28,472 bases of DNA. Source: a virus. Positions 7,820 to 15,248 of the stretch are shown here, piece after piece. The notes beneath the pieces are model-generated. The model searched no databases. It had not been told where the DNA came from and worked only from the letters and a program-made list of their open reading frames with translations. The stretch lies in IMG/VR virus record IMGVR_UViG_3300017756_000074, positions 1 to 28,472 of that record. One strand, written 5' to 3'. Every line of letters begins with the position of its first letter. The first letter of the stretch is position 1. The position numbers and the translations under genes are program-made.

Positions 7820-8426
7820 TATATTTAGTTTCAATTACTTCTATATCGTAGTTTGCTAGTATTCTATTTTGCTCTAAGCTCTCTTGTTTATATTTATCTT
7901 CCATAGTTCTATATGTTTTCAATAAATAAGGGTGATAACCATATATACCTAAATGCCTATCACCATAACCTATATCGGATCTCGTAAACCACATTGCTTT
8001 ACCTGATTGATGTATAACTTTAACATCGTCAGCTTTAGCACCTTTAGTATAAGCTGTTAAACACAGTGGAGGTTCTGATGTACCTAATATTCTTTTCTTA
8101 ATAGGTTTCATAGTCTCGTGGTTTATATCTATCATGTCTCCTTGTATGTTTAGTATATAATCATAACTACCTACTAAATCTAACACAGCACGTTTAGATA
8201 ACCTATGTGTACCATTTTCAGCTGGGCCTGTTTGTATACACCATTTAATTGGTATATGCTTTGCAATACGTTTACTATCTGTTGCAACAAACGTATCAAA
8301 ACCCATCATACGTACTTTGTCAAACACAATACGTATCAGAGGTTCATCTTCAAACTTCATCAACATCTTGTGTTTGATTCTAGTACTATTAAGTCTTGCT
8401 GGTATTACTACAGCTATGTTTCTCAT
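7770..8426 (-). CDS. kdsB: CMP-Kdo synthetase-like cytidylyltransferase (KdsB)
   Basis: Activates Kdo with CTP. 218 aa, somewhat shorter than cellular enzymes (about 250). Motifs: IPARLNSTRIKHKML at 9-23 (nucleotide-binding loop), ENGTHRLSK, LNIQGDMID (cellular consensus VNVQGDEP), HLGIYGYHPYLLK, and QESLEQNRIL, followed by GIEINTEADI at the C-terminus. The loop motif and the HLGIYGY motif are specific enough to separate it from other cytidylyltransferases. Start overlaps the cupin gene by ATGA. Supplies the CMP-sugar for the family 29-like transferase downstream. Confidence 0.88.
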   Translation of the reverse strand: MRNIAVVIPARLNSTRIKHKMLMKFEDEPLIRIVFDKVRMMGFDTFVATDSKRIAKHIPIKWCIQTGPAENGTHRLSKRAVLDLVGSYDYILNIQGDMIDINHETMKPIKKRILGTSEPPLCLTAYTKGAKADDVKVIHQSGKAMWFTRSDIGYGDRHLGIYGYHPYLLKTYRTMEDKYKQESLEQNRILANYDIEVIETKYNGIEINTEADINSWKL

Positions 8427-8767
8427 ATCTTCTTACCTGCAGTTCTTCTGATTATATCATCGTGATTAAACTCAGCCCAATATAATTCAAAAGCTACACC
8501 ATCTTCAATACCTTCAAACTGATGTATCTTACCAGGTTTAACCATAGTAAAATCACCTGCTTCAAGTATTGTTTCATCTAACAAGCCTTGATCTTCTTGC
8601 CAAACTCTGACAAGCATTTTGCCGGACTCAACAAAAAATCCGTTCCATTTAAATCTATGCTCGTGTTCAGAGCATTTAAATCCTTTATTAAATTCTATTC
8701 GGTGAAACTCTAATACTCCATTTTTATGGACCATTTCTGTTTTACCCCATATTTTTCCTGCTTTCAT
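8423..8767 (-). CDS. Single-domain cupin
   Basis: 114 aa with one cupin barrel. Metal-binding residues by motif: H35 and H37 in SEHEHRFKWNGFFV, E47 and H82 in KPGKIHQFEG, with the GD(F) turn at 71-73. Opening MKAGKIWGKTE is the style of small cupins that travel with sugar-acid genes. Coupled at both ends by 4-bp overlaps (ATGA) to the oxygenase and kdsB. Could be an isomerase, epimerase-like or sensor protein for the sugar pathway; no specific reaction can be assigned. Confidence 0.75.
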   Translation of the reverse strand: MKAGKIWGKTEMVHKNGVLEFHRIEFNKGFKCSEHEHRFKWNGFFVESGKMLVRVWQEDQGLLDETILEAGDFTMVKPGKIHQFEGIEDGVAFELYWAEFNHDDIIRRTAGKKI

Positions 8768-9543
8768 ATTTTTTTATTAAAGTAAGGTTTAGACCATCTA
8801 GCTTTGTTCATAAGTCTTACAGGTCTTTTCTTTTTTTGTTTAGGCATATCTGGTAACCAGTTATACCATTTATTTCTATTGTTTTCACTTAACGAACTTA
8901 TATTAAACTTATCTAACGCTTGATCTTTTTTATTAGCAAAATGAATACTAATAAGCATCCTAGCACCAGGTGCATCTACCTTATGCCACATACCTATTGG
9001 TATGTAAAGTAAATCACCTGCTTCCAGAGTTATCTCTTCTAGTATTTCTTTGTTATCAAAGTCTTTATATAAAGTCCATTTAACTCTACCCTCAGTGTGA
9101 AACAAAAAGTTTTCTGTACCATCTTTATGAGGTGGAAAACTCTTTGACCCTGCTTTCGGTGAAGCATATATGTTACATTGGCCATGAGAAAAATATCTTT
9201 CTAACTCAAAGCATATATCAACTAAAGGTTTATTCTCGTAGTCTGCAAAAGGTATAACAAAAGATTTACCTTTTTTCCACAAGTTATGTACCTCTTGTTT
9301 ACTTAACATAGGTTGTTTTAGTTTCTTGTGTTTATCTAAACACCATCTAGTATCTTCATCATCATAGTCTAGTATCTGTAAACTTCTAATGTGAGGGTAC
9401 TTGTTTAAGTAAGTATCTAGTAATTTAAAATTAAATAAATTTTTAAATTTATTTCTTCTAATAACAAGATGTTTCTTTTTCCAATACTCTTTAAAAAAAG
9501 TACCTACATCTATTGGATCTAGTATTTCATTTATTGTTACCAT
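8764..9543 (-). CDS. JmjC/cupin_4-type Fe(II)/2-oxoglutarate oxygenase
   Basis: 259 aa. Iron-binding triad visible as H139-x-D141 (SFPPHKDGTENF) and distal H187 (LLYIPIGMWHKVDAPGAR); the barrel strands between them (HTEGRVKWTLY, ITLEAGDLLYIP) and a preceding NIYASPKAG strand match the ribosomal-oxygenase/JmjC family. These enzymes hydroxylate protein residues, for example ribosomal proteins. Substrate here unknown; it may act on a host protein or on a sugar since it lies at the head of the Kdo cassette. A 17-bp overlap joins it to the small upstream gene. Confidence 0.78.
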   Translation of the reverse strand: MVTINEILDPIDVGTFFKEYWKKKHLVIRRNKFKNLFNFKLLDTYLNKYPHIRSLQILDYDDEDTRWCLDKHKKLKQPMLSKQEVHNLWKKGKSFVIPFADYENKPLVDICFELERYFSHGQCNIYASPKAGSKSFPPHKDGTENFLFHTEGRVKWTLYKDFDNKEILEEITLEAGDLLYIPIGMWHKVDAPGARMLISIHFANKKDQALDKFNISSLSENNRNKWYNWLPDMPKQKKKRPVRLMNKARWSKPYFNKKI

Positions 9544-9685
9544 AGGGAAACCATTTATTTAATAATTCTTTTCTTCTTTCACAACCACAAGGTATATTAT
9601 ACTTTCTTGATAAAGTCATTATCAACCAGTGTATACCTGTAGCTTTAGTAAACCTTTCAAATGTATCGCCAAAACCTTTATCCAT
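9527..9685 (-). CDS. 52-aa conserved-type small phage protein (CGCERRKELLN motif)
   Basis: ATG at 9685 overlaps the 3' end of nrdA (stop of nrdA lies inside its first codons) and runs to a TGA overlapping the oxygenase start. Product begins MDKGFGDTFERFTKATGIHW and ends with CGCERRKELLNKWFPYG. The GDT(F/V)E-x-FTKATGI and CGC-x-x-RK-x-LN-x-x-FPY blocks are a pattern I recall from short proteins in many phages, so this is likely a real gene. Two closely spaced Cys suggest metal binding; function unknown. Confidence 0.7.
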   Translation of the reverse strand: MDKGFGDTFERFTKATGIHWLIMTLSRKYNIPCGCERRKELLNKWFPYGNNK

Positions 9686-11399
9686 CACAACTTAAACAGT
9701 TAGGGTCCATAGCTTGAGAAGCAATATCACCTCTCAATACAGATTCAGTTCTCATATAGTATAAAGTTTTTATACCTTTTTTCCATGCTTCTAAATGTAC
9801 TTTATTAATCCATTTAGGATCAGCTTGAGATGGAAAAGCTAGATTTAAACTAACAGCTTGATCTATATATTGCTGTCTGATACCAGCTTGATTAACCAAC
9901 TCTAGTTGGTTTATCTCTTTAAAAGTTTTGTAAACTTCTTTTATAGGTACGTTGTGTTCTCCTAAAGTAACGTTCTCTAATTGTTTGATACCTTGAATAG
10001 AACCTCCGTCTCGTAGTATTTGATCCCATATTTTTTCAGTGTTTAATTTATGCTTTTCTAATTCTTTAACTAAAGTTGGATTTTTGCGGATGAAAGTTCC
10101 TTTTGCACTTTGGTCTGTAAAGACGTTCGCCGCCCAAGGTTCAATACCCGGTGAAATATTACCAGCAAGCTTGCTGTTGCTAACAGTAGGAGCAATAGCA
10201 CGTAAATGAGTATTGCGGAAACCAGTTCCAACACACCATAAAGGCTCTCCAAACTCCTCTGCAAGAGCATAACTAGCTCTTTCACTTTCAATTTTAATTT
10301 GTGAAAATATTCTTCTTGTTTCATATTGTGCTAATAATCCTTCAAAAGGAAATCCTTTTTGCTGTAGATATGTATGCCAACCTAAAACACCTAATCCAAG
10401 TGCTCTACCTTTTTCTGCAGATCTAACAGCGTTTTCAAATCCTCTTCTGTTTTTTGCTTTTTGTATAAATTCCTCTAATACACCGTCTAAAAACCATATG
10501 CTATCATATATTAAATTAGAGTCTTTCCATTCATGGTATTTAGCTAGGTTCAAACTAGATAAACAACAAACAAAGCTATGGTTTTCATCCGTGTGTAATA
10601 CTATCTCTGAACAAATATTTGTCATAAATACTTTCAGAGCATTATCCTTGTATGCAGAAGGGTTGTTCTTATTTACATTACCCTTGTACATTATATAAGG
10701 CTCACCAGTTGCTTTACGTTTCTGTAGTAATTTACTCCATTTACGTCTTGCAACTTTATCACCGTCTCTAAGTTTACGCATAAACTTATCTCCGATTATA
10801 GTACATTGATGTAGGTTTAATGATTGTCTATTAACATCACCCTTAGGTTCTCTTATCTCTAACCAGTCTTCCCAATCTTTGTGATCTATATTTAAATTTA
10901 CTGATGCAGCTCCTCTACGTACAGCTCCTTGATTTGTAGCTAGTATTGTAGAATCATAAACTTTACAAAAAGGTACAACACCATCGGATGTACCGTTCAT
11001 TGTAATGTTTGCACCAGAAGGTCTGATCATGTTTAAGCCAACACCAACTCCACCACCGTGTTTAGCTAATAGCATCATCTCTAGGTTTTTTTGTCCTATG
11101 TCTAATATACTATCTGCAACATCAATACCGAAGCATGATATTGGTAAACCTCTTTCAGTACCAGTATTTGATAACACTGGAGAGGCTAGACATAACCAAC
11201 CTTTCCATATGTAATCAAAAAATATTTTAGCCATTTCTGGCTTGTTTAAACGTCTTGCTACAGTTGTAGCTACACGTTCATAAGCTTCTCTCGGTGTTTC
11301 TCCATTATACAGATAACCACCAGCTATAGTTTTTTTATAAACTTCAGCGTCTGCCCACTCTGGGTAATCAACGCCTTTTTTCCATCTATTACTCCACAT
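9678..11399 (-). CDS. nrdA: Class I ribonucleotide reductase alpha subunit, no ATP-cone
   Basis: Reduces ribonucleoside diphosphates to deoxynucleotides with NrdB. Motifs: SPVLSNTGTERGLPISCFG (C89), NICSEIVL (N261, C263, E265, the catalytic trio), CCLSSLN (C278/C279), the LYYMRTES tyrosine pair (Y547/Y548) and a CLSCDG tail (C568, C571) for redox exchange. At 573 aa it is far shorter than cellular NrdA (about 750) and starts right at the ten-stranded barrel region, so the N-terminal ATP-cone that gives dATP feedback is absent. Start shares one base with the upstream membrane gene (TAATG). Confidence 0.92.
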   Translation of the reverse strand: MWSNRWKKGVDYPEWADAEVYKKTIAGGYLYNGETPREAYERVATTVARRLNKPEMAKIFFDYIWKGWLCLASPVLSNTGTERGLPISCFGIDVADSILDIGQKNLEMMLLAKHGGGVGVGLNMIRPSGANITMNGTSDGVVPFCKVYDSTILATNQGAVRRGAASVNLNIDHKDWEDWLEIREPKGDVNRQSLNLHQCTIIGDKFMRKLRDGDKVARRKWSKLLQKRKATGEPYIMYKGNVNKNNPSAYKDNALKVFMTNICSEIVLHTDENHSFVCCLSSLNLAKYHEWKDSNLIYDSIWFLDGVLEEFIQKAKNRRGFENAVRSAEKGRALGLGVLGWHTYLQQKGFPFEGLLAQYETRRIFSQIKIESERASYALAEEFGEPLWCVGTGFRNTHLRAIAPTVSNSKLAGNISPGIEPWAANVFTDQSAKGTFIRKNPTLVKELEKHKLNTEKIWDQILRDGGSIQGIKQLENVTLGEHNVPIKEVYKTFKEINQLELVNQAGIRQQYIDQAVSLNLAFPSQADPKWINKVHLEAWKKGIKTLYYMRTESVLRGDIASQAMDPNCLSCDG

Positions 11400-11656
11400 T
11401 ATATATTTCTAATTAAATGATTTATCCATGCAACTAGCCCGTTAATATTTAACGCGACTAAGTTCCATTGTTTTCTCGCTGTAACTTGACATAACACACA
11501 GCAAAAGCCAGCTATGTATAAAGCAGGTTCCACAGTCCATTGTGCTGCCACTAAAAACCCAGCACCCATGTAACCTATTCTACTAGCTAACTTTTCCCAA
11601 GCTGTCTGTCTTTTGTTTTTTACTAAGTATTTTAATACTTTATATTTCCAACCCAT
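11399..11656 (-). CDS. Small membrane protein between nrdB and nrdA
   Basis: 85 aa. Charged N-terminus (KVLKYLVKNKRQTAWEK), then hydrophobic segments at about residues 27-60 (GYMGAGFLVAAQWTVEPALYIAGFCCVL) and a final NLVALNINGLVAWINHLI stretch. The QVTARKQWNLVALN(I)NG-x-x-AW block looks conserved-type and faintly recalls small transporters such as PnuC, but is too short to be one. One-base overlaps (TAATG) on both sides bind it to nrdB and nrdA, so it is translated with the reductase subunits. Function unknown; a link to nucleotide supply is inferred only from place. Confidence 0.65.
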   Translation of the reverse strand: MGWKYKVLKYLVKNKRQTAWEKLASRIGYMGAGFLVAAQWTVEPALYIAGFCCVLCQVTARKQWNLVALNINGLVAWINHLIRNI

Positions 11657-12624
11657 TACCAGATGTCTTCGAAGTCTTCGCCTTCATTTGCTTTGCTGTA
11701 ATCGGTCGGCCTAATAGCAAAAAAGTCAGTATGGGTATGACCACCAGTAAGATGATAAAACCAATCCAAGTTTTTCGCTGCTTCTTTATCGTACTTAAAT
11801 TCTTTTGAGAGCTTTTTGTAACCAAGCTCAACAAGTTTTTCATTTAGTCTCTTTTTTATAAACTGTTTAAGATCGTAAGATTTCAACCCTTCAATATCCC
11901 CTGCCTCAAACATCTTATCTATGTATTTCATTTCAGCATCATGCATTACATGTGCTGCTTCTACTATGTGTGGTTGGCAAGTCTTTGCAAGAAAGTCTTT
12001 TTCTTCACACATATGTCTAAATAATTGACAACCCATTTTACTATGTAATGATTCGTCTCTTACAGACCATTTCATTTGTTGTCCAACTCCTTTAAGTAAA
12101 TTACGTAGCTGAAAGCTATAAAGTACTGCAAAAGCAGAGTATAAAGAAACTCCTTCTGCGAAAGCACTAAAAATAGCCAATGATCTACCAATTTCAACAG
12201 GGTCGGTGCCACTATATGAAACGAGATTATCAAAACGCTCAGCCGTAGCTGGCTCATGTAAAAACGCTTCAAAGTCTTCAAGTCCAAGTGTTTCATTTAA
12301 ATAACTATATGCTACAGCATGTATTGTCTCTTGACTTCCGAACATCATGGCCATCTGCTGTATTTCGTGTTTAGGAAACCATGATACTACTTTCTGTGTC
12401 CAGTAATCACTTACTGCACATTCAGTCTGAGCAAAGCCTAATAAGATATTTCCTACTAGGTTTTTCTCTGCGTCTGTTAACTTCTCGTTCCAGTCTTTTA
12501 CATCACCCGACATAGGGATCTCTGTATGTAACCAAAATGCTTGAGCTTGTTTCAACCAACCCTCAGTATAATACTCAGGGTACTCAAAAGGTTTATATGC
12601 TACTCTATTATCAAATAATCCCAT
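11656..12624 (-). CDS. nrdB: Class I ribonucleotide reductase beta subunit
   Basis: 322-aa ferritin-like radical-generating subunit. Metal ligands read from motif: E68 (FAQTECAVSDYW), E99 and H102 (SQETIHAVAY), E157 (FSAFAEG), E191 and H194 (RDESLHSKM). Tyr106 lies seven residues after E99, the place of the radical tyrosine of the E. coli type, so a Tyr radical is possible. The first ligand is Glu where E. coli has Asp. The acidic C-terminal tail (NEGEDFEDIW) would dock into NrdA. Its stop overlaps the next start as TAATG. Confidence 0.92.
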   Translation of the reverse strand: MGLFDNRVAYKPFEYPEYYTEGWLKQAQAFWLHTEIPMSGDVKDWNEKLTDAEKNLVGNILLGFAQTECAVSDYWTQKVVSWFPKHEIQQMAMMFGSQETIHAVAYSYLNETLGLEDFEAFLHEPATAERFDNLVSYSGTDPVEIGRSLAIFSAFAEGVSLYSAFAVLYSFQLRNLLKGVGQQMKWSVRDESLHSKMGCQLFRHMCEEKDFLAKTCQPHIVEAAHVMHDAEMKYIDKMFEAGDIEGLKSYDLKQFIKKRLNEKLVELGYKKLSKEFKYDKEAAKNLDWFYHLTGGHTHTDFFAIRPTDYSKANEGEDFEDIW

Positions 12625-12627
12625 ATC

Positions 12628-12768
12628 TTAATATTGTAAAGTTAAACAGACATCGAATATAAATACGTAAAACACGTGATCTATCTTGTTGTTTTCTGCG
12701 TCTGGATAATTTCTATACCCAAACAATAGGCCTTCAAAAAGACCAAAACTTAATTCCCATTTTTTCAT
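12628..12768 (-). CDS. 46-aa small phage protein (MKKWELSFGLFEGLLFGYR)
   Basis: The start chosen has a good ribosome site for this genome (AAGGAAG a few bases upstream of ATG) and a TAA-T-ATG junction with the gene before it. A longer GTG/TTG-started reading would run through that gene. The product is a compact sheet-forming sequence with W, F and Y (KWELSFGLFEGLLFGYRNY, then HVFYVFIFDVCLTLQY). This pattern is familiar from short unannotated proteins next to nucleotide-metabolism genes in marine phages. Function unknown. Confidence 0.65.
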   Translation of the reverse strand: MKKWELSFGLFEGLLFGYRNYPDAENNKIDHVFYVFIFDVCLTLQY

Positions 12769-12769
12769 A

Positions 12770-12907
12770 TTATCTTCCTTGTCCGCGGTAAGGAGTACCT
12801 GAGTAATACTTACCTGATTTTTGTTTAGTGTTTCTATTTTTACTGTGTACACCTGGTCTTTTCTTCTTAGGTTTCCACGAGTAGTTTTGTAACGTTAATT
12901 TAGCCAT
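12770..12907 (-). CDS. 45-aa basic small protein (KKKRPGVHSKN)
   Basis: ATG at 12907 lies inside the last codons of the nuclease gene (8-bp overlap) and the frame ends one base before the next ATG. Product MAKLTLQNYSWKPKKKRPGVHSKN... ends SGTPYRGQGR. The KRPG-x-HSKN and Y-x-GQGR blocks recur in small phage proteins as I recall them, so translation is likely. Basic and probably nucleic-acid binding; no function known. Confidence 0.6.
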   Translation of the reverse strand: MAKLTLQNYSWKPKKKRPGVHSKNRNTKQKSGKYYSGTPYRGQGR

Positions 12908-13343
12908 GTTTTAATATTAATCTAACTGTTTCATCACATTCTTTTTGGTTTTGAGGCTTATACAATACAGAGTTTAAATTATGTTCTGCGTAATGCTTAA
13001 ATAATTTCCATCTCATAGGAAAAGCCTCATTAGCTCTACCTTTAGTTTCTATTATAAAACCTTTACCAATAAAATCTGGTGTATATTTAATAGGTAATAT
13101 CTTTTTATTACCTCTATCCTTATACTCACCTTTTCCATTAGCACATCTTTCATAACAAGTAACGTTTAAATCAAAACCCTGAAAGATCGTATATGTACTA
13201 CCTTCATAAGCAGCATCAATACCTGCTTGTTTTAAAGCTTTATACATATACGCTTCTAGACCTGAGGCAAACTTAATCCCGTCGATACTAACTTTTTTAC
13301 TAACGACAGGACCTCGTTTCCTTTTATAATTCTTTTTCCTCAT
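12900..13343 (-). CDS. Phage endonuclease I-like PD-(D/E)xK nuclease (Holliday-junction resolvase type)
   Basis: 147 aa. Catalytic set by motif: E30 (FASGLEAYMY), D90 (YTPDFIG), E99 and K101 (FIIETKGRA), the same order and similar spacing as T7 gp3 (endonuclease I), which resolves branched DNA and helps degrade host DNA. Basic N-terminus (MRKKNYKRKRG) fits the DNA-binding extension of that family. It sits among replication genes and overlaps the upstream MazG-like gene by 20 bp. The match is by motif, moderately strong. Confidence 0.8.
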   Translation of the reverse strand: MRKKNYKRKRGPVVSKKVSIDGIKFASGLEAYMYKALKQAGIDAAYEGSTYTIFQGFDLNVTCYERCANGKGEYKDRGNKKILPIKYTPDFIGKGFIIETKGRANEAFPMRWKLFKHYAEHNLNSVLYKPQNQKECDETVRLILKHG

Positions 13344-13590
13344 GTACTTTCATTTGTTTAAGCATTGATTCTTCTATCTCGTCTTGCAAACATCTTTTTG
13401 CAGCTTCGATATATAATAACGCATCCATTATTTCTTCTTGTACATCAGTTAAAAACATATGCAGATCTTTCTCGCCTGTTTGTATCTCGTTATACATTGT
13501 TGAGCCGTATTTCTTTTGGCCAACTAAGCTACGATCGTCCATCTTCCTTAGTACAGCTTGTACTATCTTGTCTTTGGTTTTAATCTGCAT
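13324..13590 (-). CDS. Small MazG-superfamily-like alpha-helical protein
   Basis: The ATG at 13590 is preferred over a TTG three codons upstream. 88 aa, all-helical by composition. The block VQEEIMDALLYIEAAKRCLQDEIE has the E-E-x-x-x-D spacing of the metal-binding helix in all-alpha NTP pyrophosphohydrolases (MazG/dUTPase superfamily), and GQKKYGSTMYNEI lies ahead of it. It is too short to hold both halves of a full MazG domain and may act as a dimer. It overlaps the MazG fusion gene by 11 bp, so two related proteins lie next to each other. Confidence 0.6.
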   Translation of the reverse strand: MQIKTKDKIVQAVLRKMDDRSLVGQKKYGSTMYNEIQTGEKDLHMFLTDVQEEIMDALLYIEAAKRCLQDEIEESMLKQMKVHEEKEL

Positions 13591-14371
13591 CTTTAACAAA
13601 TGTTCCGTTAACCATTTTACCCGTACGTTTAGATATTACGTTGTATGCTTCTGCTATACACGTTTCTATGTTTACGTTGTTTAAATGTGCTAGGTTAGTT
13701 AATACTACAACCATATCGCCAATAGCATCTATAACTTCTGGCTGATCATTTTCTAGTGTAGCTTTTGCTAGCTCACCCATTTCCTCTTGTAGTTTGATTA
13801 ATTGCGTTTTAGGATCACCTTTATCATATAATCCTCTTTCGCTTGCCCATTGTCTAATGTTCTCAAACATTTTTAATGGTTTCTTGGAGCATTTTACTGG
13901 AGTTGGTTGCGCGAATATGTCATTGTTATCGTAAAACCTTGCAAATGCTTTATTGTATATATAACTTCTTTCTGTGTTAAACATAGAAGTTTTAACGTTT
14001 TTCATTATCCAGTCTATTGTTCTAGGTGTAATATTTAATTCACCGTGTTCAGTCTGCCATTTCATACCTAAGTTATCAAACAGCTGACCTTTCAACTTGT
14101 CTACTGGACATGGAAACGTTGTGGTCTGTTCGGTTATATTTATATTCATTTTAGTTTTTGGTTTAAGTTTTTTGTATGGTACCATATCTACTTTGTAGCC
14201 ATACTCTTTTTGTAATTTTATCTCTTTAGACGATATATAATCTACATCTTCAGAGCTTTCTAGTACTTCATACTCGTTAGGTTCATAACCTTGTTGAACT
14301 GTGACCCGGTTATTAAGATCACAGGTAACACCGATCTTTTTACCTGGAATATGATAAATATAATAAGTCAT
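13580..14371 (-). CDS. GIY-YIG-like domain fused to a MazG-like pyrophosphohydrolase
   Basis: 263 aa in two parts. Residues about 1-75 (MTYYIYHIPGKKIGVTCDLNNRV...QQGYEPNEYEVL) match the start of a GIY-YIG nuclease-like fold: YYIYHI strand, KIGVT-x-DL-x-x-RV helix start. Residues about 165-260 are MazG-like: LIKLQEEMGELAKATLE followed by VIDAIGDMVVVLTNLA, giving the EExxE and DxxxD metal sites that hydrolyse non-canonical or excess NTPs. The middle has no recognised domain. GIY-YIG activity is uncertain because the full catalytic Arg/Glu set is not clear. Overlaps its neighbours at both ends (4 bp upstream, 11 bp downstream). Confidence 0.75.
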   Translation of the reverse strand: MTYYIYHIPGKKIGVTCDLNNRVTVQQGYEPNEYEVLESSEDVDYISSKEIKLQKEYGYKVDMVPYKKLKPKTKMNINITEQTTTFPCPVDKLKGQLFDNLGMKWQTEHGELNITPRTIDWIMKNVKTSMFNTERSYIYNKAFARFYDNNDIFAQPTPVKCSKKPLKMFENIRQWASERGLYDKGDPKTQLIKLQEEMGELAKATLENDQPEVIDAIGDMVVVLTNLAHLNNVNIETCIAEAYNVISKRTGKMVNGTFVKDAD

Positions 14372-15009
14372 AATTTATCGTTGTATATATGCATGTTATG
14401 TGCGTGATGGTAATACCACCCGAGGTCTATAGACAATCTCTCTGCGACATATTTTTGTAATGATGAGAATTGATACTGATCATTGCAAAAGCCGTACCAG
14501 AGATCATTAGATCGCATGTAAACAGACATATTAAGTTTATCATTAAGTATTGTAAATTGAACAGCATACGTACAAGGAGTATCAAACTCATATGTACCGT
14601 GTTCTTTACAATCATATATACTAATTGCAGCGTGTCTGGTTTCTTTATTATTTTTAAGCTTATTGATTACATAATCTAATTGATGATTACGTTGCCATTG
14701 CCAACCATAATTACTTCTAACCATATTGTTTTCATCTGCCATCTTTTCCCATATAGGAGGAACCTTACCATATATTTCACCTAGCTTGTTTATACTAGGA
14801 TCACCAGATAAGTACCATTGCCATTCAGCTTCAGCGTAATCAGGTTTCCAATTACGTTCTTTGTTTGTTATATAATTCTCTGTTGGATTTTCCATATAAA
14901 AACCACAGTTGAATATAGCTTTTGTATTATCAAAATCTACACCTGTTTCTCGTATGTGATCCCACAAATAATTATAAGCATGATTAGCGTTATAAAATTT
15001 ATTTTCCAT
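14368..15009 (-). CDS. Thymidylate synthase-family protein
   Basis: The ATG at 15009 (MENKFYNANHAYNYLWD) is preferred: an upstream ATG would overlap the previous gene by over 70 bp. In the 213-aa product, catalytic Cys146 lies in FDTPCTYAVQF, then RSNDLWYGFCNDQYQFSSLQ (N176 at the place of the Asn that selects dUMP) and HNMHIYNDKL (H207, Y209) at the end. Known family members methylate dUMP or hydroxymethylate dCMP/dUMP; the latter often carry Asp at the N176 position, so dUMP use is more likely here. It lacks the canonical LGxPFN wording and is shorter than cellular ThyA (about 264 aa). Neighbours are MazG and primase-helicase genes. Confidence 0.75.
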   Translation of the reverse strand: MENKFYNANHAYNYLWDHIRETGVDFDNTKAIFNCGFYMENPTENYITNKERNWKPDYAEAEWQWYLSGDPSINKLGEIYGKVPPIWEKMADENNMVRSNYGWQWQRNHQLDYVINKLKNNKETRHAAISIYDCKEHGTYEFDTPCTYAVQFTILNDKLNMSVYMRSNDLWYGFCNDQYQFSSLQKYVAERLSIDLGWYYHHAHNMHIYNDKL

Positions 15010-15238
15010 ATTTCTTATAATAATATAATTGATACTCTGATACTTTTTCCCATATTGTATTTGGTCCATAAGAATCAGACGTACCTAATAGTTTACGATT
15101 AGGGTATTTACCTTTTTCAATATCTACAACCCATATTCTTTCGCCATACTTTACAGCTCTTGGAGTTATACATATATCGTTGTTTATACACCATATCGCT
15201 GCGGCATCTTCTTCGGTGGTTCGAGTGTAAACACCCAT
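14999..15238 (-). CDS. 79-aa conserved-type phage protein (GVYTRTTEEDAAAIWCINNDI)
   Basis: The start at 15238 (MGVYTRTT) leaves a short gap to the helicase stop; an ATG 36 bases upstream would overlap the helicase end by 26 bp and is less likely. The protein reads GVYTRTTEEDAAAIWCINNDICITPRAVKYGERIWVVDIEKG. I recall similar short phage proteins with IW-C-x-NDI-x-ITPR and W-x-VDIE blocks. No catalytic signature. It overlaps the thymidylate synthase-like start by 11 bp. Confidence 0.6.
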   Translation of the reverse strand: MGVYTRTTEEDAAAIWCINNDICITPRAVKYGERIWVVDIEKGKYPNRKLLGTSDSYGPNTIWEKVSEYQLYYYKKYGK

Positions 15239-15248
15239 ACCAAACTTT

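Noticed and set aside
10070-10324. 84-codon frame inside nrdA
   Set aside because: Out-of-frame shadow of a conserved enzyme with Leu-rich chance composition.
11640-11843. 67-codon frame overlapping nrdB
   Set aside because: Shadow of the nrdB reading frame, hydrophobic by chance.
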